Assembly: GCA_002077065.1 (NCBI GenBank)
Contig: NAJO01000026.1
Span: forward strand, 372,001-436,000
Source: Cryoendolithus antarcticus
Lineage: Eukaryota; Ascomycota; Dothideomycetes; Cladosporiales; Cladosporiaceae
DNA: 64,000 bases
Direction: 5' to 3'
The position numbers and the translations under genes were made by a program. Shown here one piece after another: positions 21,126 to 30,849 of the stretch; within the stretch, counting starts at the first letter, position 1; each line of letters starts with the position of its first letter. The notes beneath the pieces were generated by a model. That model was not told the DNA's origin. It saw only the letters and a list, made by a program, of their open reading frames with translations, and ran no database searches.

Positions 21126-21574
21126 CGCGAATGTGCTCTACATAGTGAAGGAGCGACCACGATCTACATCTTTGTATTCGCCCGATGATCGTCGTTACAC
21201 AGTGCCATTGACTTTGGTCCCTGGATGACTCATAATGGCTCGACCGTACGTGAGAAGTGAGGTGAGATGAGCGCCATTGAGCGCGCGACTAGCTCAGCAA
21301 AGTTTGCAGCACGCCATGCTGATCAAGGACACTGTCATAGCCAGAACCGAGAGTGTGCATGTGTCCGAGTTGACGAAGTATGGTAGAGGTGCAGTCGAAG
21401 TTCAATTCCAGTCCCTTGGTCGTCAGGGCTTGGCGTTGTTGGAGATTTGATAGTACGAAGACGAGCAGGTACGCATATTGCAGTAATACAGGACTATACA
21501 CTAGCTGCAGACTCGACATATCTACACGAATAGCATGAATGCAAAGCGCTCGCCACCTTTTGATCCGACTTTCC
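21126..21574. other. Intergenic, acyl-CoA oxidase 3' end to ABC-F start
   Basis: 449 bp that contain the ABC-F promoter and the acyl-CoA oxidase 3' region. No gene seen. Confidence 0.4.
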
Positions 21575-23786
21575 TTACAACTTCGCCTTCTGCGCCTCCT
21601 TCTCTCTGAACAACACTGGAGAATCCGGATACGGATCAACCGTGATGTTGTTGAGCGGGTTGAGCTCGGATGCGCGGTAGAACATGTCTTCGTACACCTG
21701 TATGTAACTGTCAGCCAACCCTTCATCGGATACGGAGCGCCTCTAAGAGCACTTACCTTTCCGTCCGATCGCCCGAGCGAAGAATCCAGCTGCCAGTCAG
21801 GGAAGTCCCAGCTGTCCACCAACCTGATAGCATGCGGTCGAATGTCCTCCAGCAACTTCATGACACTGTTCGTCCTCGCCAATTGAATCTGTCTGACCGT
21901 TACAGCACTGCTGGTGTAGAACTCGCTCGCCTCCTGCTCAAGCGTGTGGAGCGCATACAGTCTGAATAGCTTGTGCATCACGTCAAGTGTCGGCGGGTCC
22001 AGTTCAGACGAGATCGCCGGCGACTGCAGCGTCTCGTAGAAGTTCTTGACGACCATGTACTGGCTGTGCGCACGGGACAGGCGGTAGAAGTCCACGAGCA
22101 AGCTGTTCCACGAGCGCTTCTGCTCGTCGCGGTGCTTCAGAGCCTCGAAGGTGAGGAAAGAGGAGCGCCAGGCAAAGGCCTCGACAATGTCCTCGTCCTT
22201 GGTGAGCACATCGAATGCAGCGCCCTGGTCTTGACGGGCGAGGAAATTCGACAGAATGCTCTGAGTGTCATTTGTGGGCTCGTTGCCCTTCAGCACACTG
22301 CGAGCGGACTTGAGGAGGTACCGTGCGACTTGCTGTGTAAGCATGTAGTTGTCGCCCTCCCAGGTGGCCGTGGGGAGGTAGTCGGCAAACCATGTGCCGA
22401 TGCCGGAGAAGTTACTGTAGCCGTGGCCGCCACAGGCACGGCGGCACATCTCGAGGCCCTCGACCGCGGTGTAGGAGGCAAGAGATTTGAGACCACAGGA
22501 TGTGGCGTGCAGGTCTGCGAGAAGATCCGAGCTGCTATTGGTCTCCTCTGGTCCCGCTCCACGGTTTCCACTCTGGGCGCCTTTGCCCGCATCGGCTGCG
22601 AGCTTGCGCTGATTGGCTTCGTACAGAGCCATCATGCCGCGGCCGGTGAAGTGGAGTGCAAAGCAGGTTGCGAGCAATGGCAGGAGTCGGATCTGCACCA
22701 TCGTGTAGTTGATGACTTGATTCTCTGCTGTCTCGGGGGATTGGGCATCGCGGTCCTGGAACTGTCTTCGTACTGAGCAGTATCGTGTGGCGATGGTGAC
22801 ACCTCGTGCCAAGACACCGCCAGACTGGAGTACGATGGTCGAGCGCACCCATGTCAGTGTGCCGTAAATAAGGGATGGCGACGATGGTCGAATGTATTTG
22901 TTAGTCTTTGGGTCGATCGAGCTGAAGCGCGCCAACATAGAGATGTGCGGGACCTTGACCTTATTGAACAGGAGGTAGCCATTGTCCATGGTGTTGTAGC
23001 CGAACTGTACTCAGGTCAGCATATGCTCACAACAGCACTATACCCTAGTGTCAAACATACCTTGGGTCCAATGTCACCAATGGCGATATTCTCCAACGGC
23101 TGATGCGTCTTCAAGTCCCGAATCTGCACAACGAAAGGATGCGGCCCATACGGCTTCCCACCAAGGTACAGTTGCGCCATCACGACAGCGAAGTTGGCAG
23201 TTCGCCCCAAGCTCCCAATCCACCACTTGCTCGATGTAAGCGTCGGCGAATGGATCGTGAAAGTCTTATCCTCAGGATTCCACGTCGCAGTTGTCTCCAG
23301 TCCACGCACATTTGAGCCATGACCAAGCTCAGTCTGCGCGTAGCACCCAATGTACTTGTACTCCTGCGCCGGCTCGAGGAAGCGCTTGTGCTGCTCTGCG
23401 TTGCCCTGGCCCTGGAGCGTGATCAGGAACATGCTCTCATGCAGGCCATATGGACCCGGCTCCGAGATAAGCTCATTGGCACACTGCTTGTCGTCGTTCG
23501 TCCAACCATGCTTGACATACAGCTGGCGGAGCTTCTTCGCTCGTGCAAGCGCAGTTTCGAACCTGTCTACGCGGCCGGCAAAGTAATTCTGCGACTTATC
23601 GAAGACCTTCTCCTGCTGCAAGATCGCGAGAATCTTATGCTTGCGCTCTAGGCCGGCTTTGGTGTGCAGGAATGTCGAGAGAGCCGAAGTATTGACCTTG
23701 GACTTCGCACGTTCTTGTTCGAGCAGCTCCGAGCCTTGAGGCCCAGCGGGCTTGAGCTGCTTGACCCAGTCTGGTACGGTCGGCAT
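21575..23786 (-). CDS. POX1: Peroxisomal acyl-CoA oxidase with PTS1
   Basis: Three exons, complement(21575..21697, 21757..23004, 23061..23786), give 698 aa, the usual size. The enzyme performs the first step of peroxisomal beta-oxidation, converting acyl-CoA to trans-2-enoyl-CoA with H2O2 release. Visible family features are GLHESMFLITLQGQG, CYAQTELGHGSNVRGLETTA (FAD/substrate region), SKWWIGSLGRTANFAVV, CGGHGYSNFSGIGTW and WEGDNYMLTQQVARYLL. The short last exon adds 40 residues and ends EAQKAKL, a PTS1 of the AKL type. Without splicing that signal would be lost. Both introns are about 56-59 nt with consensus ends. Confidence 0.95.
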
Positions 23787-24187
23787 CTTGGGAGTGAGTG
23801 TGTTGATGCTGGATGTGATAGGACCTCGATCGTCGTCTTGAGATCTTATATTGAAGTCAAAGTTGACAGGATCTCGAATAATAAATGCATGACGATCTCA
23901 CACAGTCCAGACGAGGTCCAAGGCTCGGTAAGATAGTCATACCCTCGTACCTCGGCAGGCTGGCATTCTGTCTTGGAGCCTGAGGCACGAAGACGGATCG
24001 TGGTGGCGCACGTGAAAGCCATGGAGTGTTTGACTTCAGGGGAGGAATGAAGTGAGACCTCTTGGCTTGTCTAATGCTTCTTCAATGTAGCCGCTTGACG
24101 GGCAGATATGTATGTACAGTGCCGACGCCCGCGGTCCACCCGTTCCCTGAACTCCCCTAAGGCACACCTATCTATCTGTACAACAAC
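23787..24187. other. Intergenic, GH16-like/acyltransferase 3' end to acyl-CoA oxidase promoter
   Basis: 401 bp; should contain the oxidase promoter. No gene or repeat seen. Confidence 0.4.
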
Positions 24188-27100
24188 CTAACCGAGAGGT
24201 CTGCCCTCCCTAGCACCATCCCTTCTTCGTTCATCACCACGCTTTCCCTCCACCTCATCTCTTCCTAGTGGCCAACTCGTCGGCCTCCACTCATCCGGCT
24301 CCTGACTAGCCCCAACCCATATACTCTTCGTCATCTCCTTACCAAGCATCTCAATGGCCGGTGTGACAATTGGCAAACACGCGAAGAGTGCTACATAGCA
24401 GATGATCGCCGTCAACAGCATATTGAGCCAGTACGCCAGCCCAAGGTCCGCAAACCACACACACACCAAGCTGCCGATACTCCAGAACACGAGCCCGTGG
24501 ATGAGATACATCGTGAACACGTGTGGGAATAGTAGCAAGAAGGGCTTCGTGGAAAGGAACTTCTGCGTCCAAACGCTTATCTCGACGATGAACTGCGAGG
24601 CGACGCAGAAGACAAGGCCGTTCAATTTAGGCTCTGTGTACTCCGGGTAGGCGGCGAAGGGTGTGGCGCCGATGTTGAGCCCGGATTGGATTTCGGGGTG
24701 AATGCTGCGTTCTTTCGTGGAGAAAGTGTAGCCAGTCCAGACACTGAGGAGGTCGTTGCCAAGAGACACGAAGACAAGGAGTGAGGCGGCTGTGAGGAGG
24801 GGGTAGAGGAGTAGCGGGGATGACTGGATCTTGGTGCGATATTTATATGTGATGTCGAGATCTGCGAGGAGCAGGCCGAACCAGAAGTAGGAGCCCCAGG
24901 AGAGAGCATACCAGTGATTTACTACGCAGAAGGCGTAGTAGCCGAATCGCTTCCACGGTGTCTTGATCTCTGTGATCACGACTGCGCCGAGCAGAACAAG
25001 CCAGGTATTTTGTAGCTGGACCGGGATGGTCCAGAGAACACCAGTGCAGAAGTTCCATGTCAGCTGTGGTGCAGCATTTGGAATCAGGTAAATAAGCTGT
25101 AGTGTCTCACTGATGAACCAGCCGAAGTTCGGATACACCCAGGTCGAGGGCCAGGTTGACCATGTGATACTCGGGACGTATTCCAGATACTTGACAGCGC
25201 CTACGTCCATCAGGAAGTATTCGAACACGATGACAGCAGCGATGGGGATCATCAACCGCGGCGTTCGTGACACCGTCTTCTCGGCGATGATCTTGAGGTC
25301 AGCCTTGCGCAGGTAGGCTGTAGTCAAAAATCGCGTCGAGGTAGTGAAGAACAGTCCCACCCAGATGTCATTCATCAAGAATGGCTCGATAGTGCGACGC
25401 GCCCATTGTTCGCTGTTGTAGTGTGCCGGGAGATACTCCATGATCACCGACGGAGTGTACGTGAGCACCCAATGCGTGACGGACACCAAGATCGAGCAGA
25501 GCGCTACGAGACCAGCGAGATAGTCGACTCGTTGCCGCTTTACCGGCGCAGCGACAGCGGACTTTGCGGTCGGATCGATGGTCTCCACAGCTCTTGCAGC
25601 ATCGTGTGCGCCCGGATTTGCACCCGCCAGACCAGCCGCCTCTTCCGTAGCGACATTGTGGCCAGCAACATGGACGCCCTTCTCGCGATGATCCGGTTGC
25701 GCAGCATAGGCAATGTTGATATCACTAGTACTGACCGCAGGCGTCCAGGCGGTGGTACCACTGTATCTTGCACTCGAGTGCGTAGACGTGGCCGCCCCGC
25801 CAGGGAAGGCACCACTCTGGCCAAGCGTAGAGGTGCTCGTGCCGTCGGGATATTGACGTGCATCATCGTATGGCGTAGGAAGTACATCCCACTGCAATGC
25901 ATTCGCGGCGTATGAACCTCGCTGCGCGAGCAACGGCTGTGTACTACCAGCTGTGACGTGCTGTTGCAGCTCCGGTCGTACCTTCCTTGGAGTAGCGATA
26001 TCGCCACCTTCCTTGCCGTCATTGGATCCACTCAACCTAGTGAGCTCCATGTCTGACTGATGCGCCTTGTGCATGGCCGGACGCGACACATCCTTCCTTC
26101 GCACCGCTCGCCGGGTGAACCCGAAGGCGAACAGCACAGCAGTCAAGGCCACACTCGCGATCGCCAGTGCAATGGCAGCGATACTTGGCTTGTTATCTCT
26201 ATTCACAGCATGCAACTCCTCATACGACTCCATAGCTTGGTCTGGATATGTCGAAGTTAACCTCAGCGTTGTATCCTCAGTCGAACATAACATGTCCACG
26301 GAGCAGTCGGCTGGCATACCCAACTCTGTCGAAAGCGAAGAGTTGAAGAAACTCCTCACCCATCCCAAAGCAGCACCCGAAGTGTTTGCAGGCGGACCTT
26401 GCATGTACGCCGGATCTCCATTGGACCAATGCTTGATCTCCAGACTCATCGGCATTGTCCAATTGGTCGCAGCCAGTGTTCTTGTCTTGACCGGTCCAAC
26501 ATACCACTCAAATCCATCTACGCTCCAATCCATGCGGTACTCCCAGAAGTTCCACCAGTCTGCATTGTAGCCGGCATTGTCATCGAGCAGAATGGTGTAG
26601 TTCAGGCAATTGGCTGGATCAGGCGCAAGCGAGTTCACCGTCGTAGCGAATCTCGCTGTATTACCCGAATCGTCCATGTTCAGCAGATCCAGCTCAGCTG
26701 AACTGCTCTCATTGTGCATCAACCGCATGGTCAACGCCGAGCCGCCACTCGCATAGGGCGCGGCCGGCTTCGCCAGCATGCGGAATGACCCATACTGTAT
26801 ATCCTGTCTCTTCGTCTTCAACTCCGCTCCACTGACAAGATGATTGTCGACCCTAAAGCCAGTGACGTTCAAGTTCAGCCAGCCAGGCGAGAGGTTCCAT
26901 GTTGAGCCATTCGACCAGAAGGCATTCGAAGGCGAGGCGCCTTGCAGGTAGTATACTAGGTAGCCCCTCTCGTATTTGTGGGCGAAGTCACCAAGAGCGA
27001 AATCTGAAGGGACTGTCTCTGTTTCGTTAAAGTACACTACCAGGCTGTCGGTGTACGTGCGAGTTGTGAGAGGATCGAGGAAGCCGCAATGGCAGTCTGC

Positions 27101-27388
27101 GGGTGCGAGTGAGGGAGGGACTTGCGTCTCTATGGGTGCTGGTTCCGTCGCTGAGGCGGAGGTGGGAACCTCACTGTCCGTGGGTGATACTTCTGCTCCG
27201 CCGGACGTGGTCGGGACCTCACTATCTGTGGGTTCTGCTGCTACCGTGGAGGAAAGAGTGGAGGGTGCAGTGACGAAATCCCCATCGTTGTCGCCGCCAA
27301 TCTCGGTGGTGGTGGCATCCTGGCCGAGCGCGAGGCTGAACAGCAGCGCGTGTGTGAGCAGTGCGGGTGGCAGCCAGGACAGATGCAT
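24188..27388 (-). CDS. GH16-like extracellular domain fused to membrane acyltransferase-3 domain
   Basis: An intronless 1066-aa protein from the ATG at 27388, which opens a signal peptide (hydrophobic run ending ALGQ). Frame upstream lacks ATG. Residues ~25-95 are Thr/Ser/Pro/Glu rich. Residues ~100-360 look like a concanavalin-A/GH16 fold: YGSFRMLAKP, AELDLLNMDD, WEYRMDWSVDGFEWYV, MSLEIKHWSNGDPAYMQGP. The GH16 catalytic motif ExDxxE reads ELDLLN (Glu232, Asp234, Asn237), so the acid/base Glu is lost. A single TM segment at about 391-413 (IAAIALAIASVALTAVLFAF) and a long linker with basic and Ser/Thr/Ala-rich stretches follow. The C-terminal half from about 617 (RQRVDYLAGL) is a multi-TM acyltransferase-3 domain, with FFTTSTRFLTTAYL, TIPVQLQNTWLVLL and YFWFGLLLADLDI. 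I infer surface glycan binding coupled to acyl (probably acetyl) transfer. It neighbours a GT2-like and another acyltransferase gene. Confidence 0.82.
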   Translation of the reverse strand: MHLSWLPPALLTHALLFSLALGQDATTTEIGGDNDGDFVTAPSTLSSTVAAEPTDSEVPTTSGGAEVSPTDSEVPTSASATEPAPIETQVPPSLAPADCHCGFLDPLTTRTYTDSLVVYFNETETVPSDFALGDFAHKYERGYLVYYLQGASPSNAFWSNGSTWNLSPGWLNLNVTGFRVDNHLVSGAELKTKRQDIQYGSFRMLAKPAAPYASGGSALTMRLMHNESSSAELDLLNMDDSGNTARFATTVNSLAPDPANCLNYTILLDDNAGYNADWWNFWEYRMDWSVDGFEWYVGPVKTRTLAATNWTMPMSLEIKHWSNGDPAYMQGPPANTSGAALGWVRSFFNSSLSTELGMPADCSVDMLCSTEDTTLRLTSTYPDQAMESYEELHAVNRDNKPSIAAIALAIASVALTAVLFAFGFTRRAVRRKDVSRPAMHKAHQSDMELTRLSGSNDGKEGGDIATPRKVRPELQQHVTAGSTQPLLAQRGSYAANALQWDVLPTPYDDARQYPDGTSTSTLGQSGAFPGGAATSTHSSARYSGTTAWTPAVSTSDINIAYAAQPDHREKGVHVAGHNVATEEAAGLAGANPGAHDAARAVETIDPTAKSAVAAPVKRQRVDYLAGLVALCSILVSVTHWVLTYTPSVIMEYLPAHYNSEQWARRTIEPFLMNDIWVGLFFTTSTRFLTTAYLRKADLKIIAEKTVSRTPRLMIPIAAVIVFEYFLMDVGAVKYLEYVPSITWSTWPSTWVYPNFGWFISETLQLIYLIPNAAPQLTWNFCTGVLWTIPVQLQNTWLVLLGAVVITEIKTPWKRFGYYAFCVVNHWYALSWGSYFWFGLLLADLDITYKYRTKIQSSPLLLYPLLTAASLLVFVSLGNDLLSVWTGYTFSTKERSIHPEIQSGLNIGATPFAAYPEYTEPKLNGLVFCVASQFIVEISVWTQKFLSTKPFLLLFPHVFTMYLIHGLVFWSIGSLVCVWFADLGLAYWLNMLLTAIICYVALFACLPIVTPAIEMLGKEMTKSIWVGASQEPDEWRPTSWPLGRDEVEGKRGDERRRDGAREGRPLG

Positions 27389-28475
27389 AGCTAGGTGTGC
27401 GGTAGCGACAGTGGTAACATCACGAGCCTGTCGTGACCTTGCCCAAAAGAAAGCGGTGCTACGTCTGGCAGAACAACTTGTTGCAATCAACTTCCAGCCC
27501 CATACCGACTACCGTTGAAGTCCAGGCTTGTCATGTGTAGTACTCCACACCTATCGTGTCGCCCAGGGCACGCATCACACGCGAAGGATCAAGTGCAGTT
27601 CTTCCAATGCCGTAGTCCGTCCTGGCCAACGCCCGCCAAGGTCCAATTATAATGCCGAGCCGGCGCCGGCTGCCATCAATCAAGCCTCTGGGACGAAGGG
27701 ATCTACGCTGCATGCTTGTCATGCACCCAAAGCAGGGTTCAGCGCACTACCAAGCAAGGTTCGAGCTTTTTGCGTCGTCAGCAAGTTATCTCAGCGCTGC
27801 GGCCAAGATCTTGTCCTGAGGCTGCAGGTGACCTGCAGTACGTTATCTTTACATGCAAGGCTGGGATGGGATTCAGGCGATCATGATGGAGGATCGAATG
27901 ACCACGGCCGAGGCTGAGCGTCTTGCCCGCTTCCACTACCAATAAGCGAAGACGCCTCACCGGCGAAGATAGGCCCAACATCTTGGCGGAGATATGTCCG
28001 CCCCCATCGCGCAATCGGCCTGGGGCCGTCCATGGTATCTATTTCGTCGCAAAATGCCCGACTCGCCGCGCTCTATCGAGCACCACCGCGCATTTTCGCC
28101 TACGGAACAATGCTGGCAGTTGTCCCATATGCACGGCCGGAGGCTCTCCACTTTGCAGTCCGGCTTTCGAGATTGCCAATCAATCTCTGATATCGCGTGG
28201 TCCACTTCTCAGCATGAGTGCCGAGTCGGTAGAAAGGGGACAAGAATGTGTTTGAGATGTGCCGATAGCCATGATGTGTGCAGGGAATGAAGCGAGGTGT
28301 TGTTGAGGATGAAGGCGATGCCCTCTCTGTAGGTGACAAGTTGACGATGTCACATGTACAAGAGGTAGCTTACCGTGAGTCAATGTGCTGCAATGCAATG
28401 CTTCGATGGCCGTGTGTATATATCACTGTCTCCAATCCAACTCCATCGCTTATGTACAATGATCCGACAAATGCC
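27389..28475. promoter_or_regulatory. Upstream region of the GH16-like/acyltransferase fusion
   Basis: 1087 bp between two minus-strand genes; it contains the promoter of the fusion gene. Several Cys-containing short frames exist on both strands (for example 27957-28205 minus) but none has family signature or convincing splice structure. One feature stands out: a 17-bp near-perfect palindrome at 27822-27838. Confidence 0.4.
27822..27838. promoter_or_regulatory. 17-bp palindrome, 8-bp arms with 1-nt spacer
   Basis: The sequence CTGCAGGT-G-ACCTGCAG has perfectly complementary arms and lies 434 bp upstream of the ATG of the GH16-like/acyltransferase gene. Palindromes of this size in fungal promoters can be sites for dimeric transcription factors. 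No binding protein can be named. Confidence 0.35.
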
Positions 28476-29963
28476 CTAGAAACTCCCCAACATGACCCCA
28501 ACCTGTGCGTACACATCCACTCCCGCTCCCAAGAGCAGCATGAGCGGCCAAATCAGCACCACACCCGGAAACGTCCAGCCCTTGGGCGCAAACTCGGATG
28601 CCGCGTGATGTACCATCGCTATCGTGCCAAACAGACATAGCAATCCAGATGCTATCAGCCATATCGAGATGTGGTAAGGGAAGAATATTTGCGATGAGAA
28701 CTCCGCTGCCGAGTTCGGAGGATTGATGATCAACATGGCGAGCGCGAGGGAGAAGTATTGTAGTATCGCGTGGGATCCGAGGCGTTGGAGGAGGAGGGTG
28801 TAGAAGATGCACACGCGTTGTTTGAAGGTCCGTTTTGGTGTCGTGGCCGGCGAGGTGGATTTCTCGGATGTGGTTGCAGAGGATTTGGCTTTCGTGAACA
28901 CGAGGCTCAGATACCGCATGCTCGCAGTCCATTGCACAGCCTCGCGAAGTTGCACGCGCATGCTTCCGATAAGACTGCGCGCACACTCGGTGTAGGTTAT
29001 GACACTCATGTCGTAGACCGATTTTGAATTTTGGGCTAACGCGGAGAATGCGAGTGCGACGCTGTTTTGCCGTGGCGACGCGGAGGCTGCTGCTCTCATC
29101 GCGTTTTGCAGTGCCAGTGTTCGGCCATAGACTGGAACCCCAGAGGATATCGGTGTTTCCCATGTGACTGTCCGGCCAGGGAGTACGAGACAATGTGTGG
29201 CGTCATGCTGTAATGAAGCCAGGGAAGACCATGCTGCCCGAAAGAATCCGGCACCCTTGCGCCTTGTCAGTACCGTTCGACTTTGGATGAGGTCGATGTT
29301 CTTGTTTGCCGCGAGTCTATCGACTGCGTGCCTGATCGCGTGCGGGTGAGGTCGTTGGTTGCCTGTTAGAATCGCGGTGATCTCGGGTAAGGGACCTTGT
29401 TGTCGGTCCTGAGTGTAACATAGATGATGGAACAATGCGGTGTTGTCATGCTCGCGAGGCAGGACTGTGATGCGCAGCTTCTCCGTCGGATAGACAGTCT
29501 TCGCTCGCAGCAGTATCTCGTCGTCAAAGCTGCCTCTCGAGGACTCCTCGATAATGAGCTCTACGAAGGGCAGCTTGGGGTCGTCCAGCAATCCAGATTT
29601 CGCGGTCTTTGCAATCGTCTTGCGTCCAAGTTTGAGTAGCGATAGCCCGTCGAAAGCTTCCAAGACTGTGATGCTCGCAAGTAATGTGCCGATCGTGAGG
29701 TACAAGAACCAGAACACCTTCGTTCCCTCTGTGGGCAGCATCGTGTAAACCGAAACCGAGAAAATGAAGTAAGCTACCATGAATATTCTCGGTGACCAGC
29801 GCAGTATCACGCCAGCGATACCAGTCGGCCTCGTCGAGCCATGCTGTGGTGATGCATTGCCATATGGCGAGTTCTCTGTCGCTGGTGGCGTAGCACTCTC
29901 CTCATCGTGGTCGAAACTCGACGGCTGCCGATGAACCTCGAACTCGCCCTCCGAATGCCCCAT
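28476..29963 (-). CDS. GT2-like multi-pass membrane protein with degenerate catalytic motifs
   Basis: An intronless 495-aa protein from the ATG at 29963. Two TM segments near residues 55-100 precede a cytosolic domain and about four C-terminal TMs, the plan of processive GT2 enzymes (cellulose/hyaluronan-synthase type). The domain follows the GT2 block order: FVELIIEESS, YPTEKLRITVLPREHD where LDDG is expected, ITAILTGNQRPHP where a DxD-containing block is expected, then TYTECARSLIGSMRVQLREAVQW near the usual QxxRW region. The Asp residues of the first two sites and the TED and canonical QxxRW motifs are not recognisable. It may be a pseudo-glycosyltransferase or regulatory partner. The alignment was made by eye and needs structure prediction. 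It lies between two acyltransferase-3 genes. Confidence 0.62.
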   Translation of the reverse strand: MGHSEGEFEVHRQPSSFDHDEESATPPATENSPYGNASPQHGSTRPTGIAGVILRWSPRIFMVAYFIFSVSVYTMLPTEGTKVFWFLYLTIGTLLASITVLEAFDGLSLLKLGRKTIAKTAKSGLLDDPKLPFVELIIEESSRGSFDDEILLRAKTVYPTEKLRITVLPREHDNTALFHHLCYTQDRQQGPLPEITAILTGNQRPHPHAIRHAVDRLAANKNIDLIQSRTVLTRRKGAGFFRAAWSSLASLQHDATHCLVLPGRTVTWETPISSGVPVYGRTLALQNAMRAAASASPRQNSVALAFSALAQNSKSVYDMSVITYTECARSLIGSMRVQLREAVQWTASMRYLSLVFTKAKSSATTSEKSTSPATTPKRTFKQRVCIFYTLLLQRLGSHAILQYFSLALAMLIINPPNSAAEFSSQIFFPYHISIWLIASGLLCLFGTIAMVHHAASEFAPKGWTFPGVVLIWPLMLLLGAGVDVYAQVGVMLGSF

Positions 29964-30849
29964 ATCGCAGATCCAGAGTACTTCAACACTCCAGCGACGT
30001 TCAACGTATCCTCAGAAGATCATCAATGCAGACAGCTCTCCGCATTGCAAGACATGTGTGAAGAAAGAAAGACCAATTGTCCCCAACCACCAACACCATC
30101 AACCACAATCCTGCAGTTCCTACCAAGCTTCCCTCACAATGCGGGCTTCGGCTCATGACGAAAGATGGCAGAGTGCTCGATACACGCCACCGCTTGGCTC
30201 GTCATATGCACGGCTCCGCACGGACTACCTGCAGATAATGCGCTCAAGCGACCCATTGGCCCCAGCACACGACAAATCTCCGTTCCTGGCATCGCCGTTC
30301 AGCTTGTCCATTATGATGATGGATGCATTGTCGGCGCGTGCCAACATGAAGGCTCGTCCTGACAGTGACCGCGCGTAAATCGTCTTGGCATCGTAGAACA
30401 GCAAGATCCCCAAGAAGCACATGGTTGCCGATTACCCGGGGGCTAAGTTTGGTCTTTGAGCATTCTTTTCTCGTCAGCCTTCCTTGACCGGGGCTGATGC
30501 CGCGAAGGGCTCCGCAGGATTTAGATCTTGCCGATGAGACCCGGCGAACTCTCTTGGGACTTGGCTTTTCCCGACGCTACAGAGTGTGCATGGAGGCACT
30601 TTGACCAACACTCCACTACTGGTCTGCAGCTCACGGATCTGTTGTGAGCGAGGAGTTCGGCGTGGCATTCCTGGAGACAAATTCTGAAATTACAATGGCT
30701 GAGACAGAGGACGGCGCTTACGTATAACCGACTCATCATAGCGAAGGACCAGGCTGTAACGATTGCGGCCTGAGGCGTGAAGCCTGCTGTTCCTGTGCTG
30801 CACCGCACGATACCTGCACTTCTGGTGCTCTTAGAGAACGACACCGATC
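29964..30849. promoter_or_regulatory. Divergent promoter of GT2-like and acyltransferase-3 genes
   Basis: 886 bp between divergent start codons. Frames inside it show no family signature. It may permit coordinated expression of the two genes. Confidence 0.4.

Noticed and set aside
27957..28290. Cys-containing small frames on both strands, possible secreted effectors
   Set aside because: No signal peptide or paired-Cys spacing, and frames overlap each other on opposite strands.
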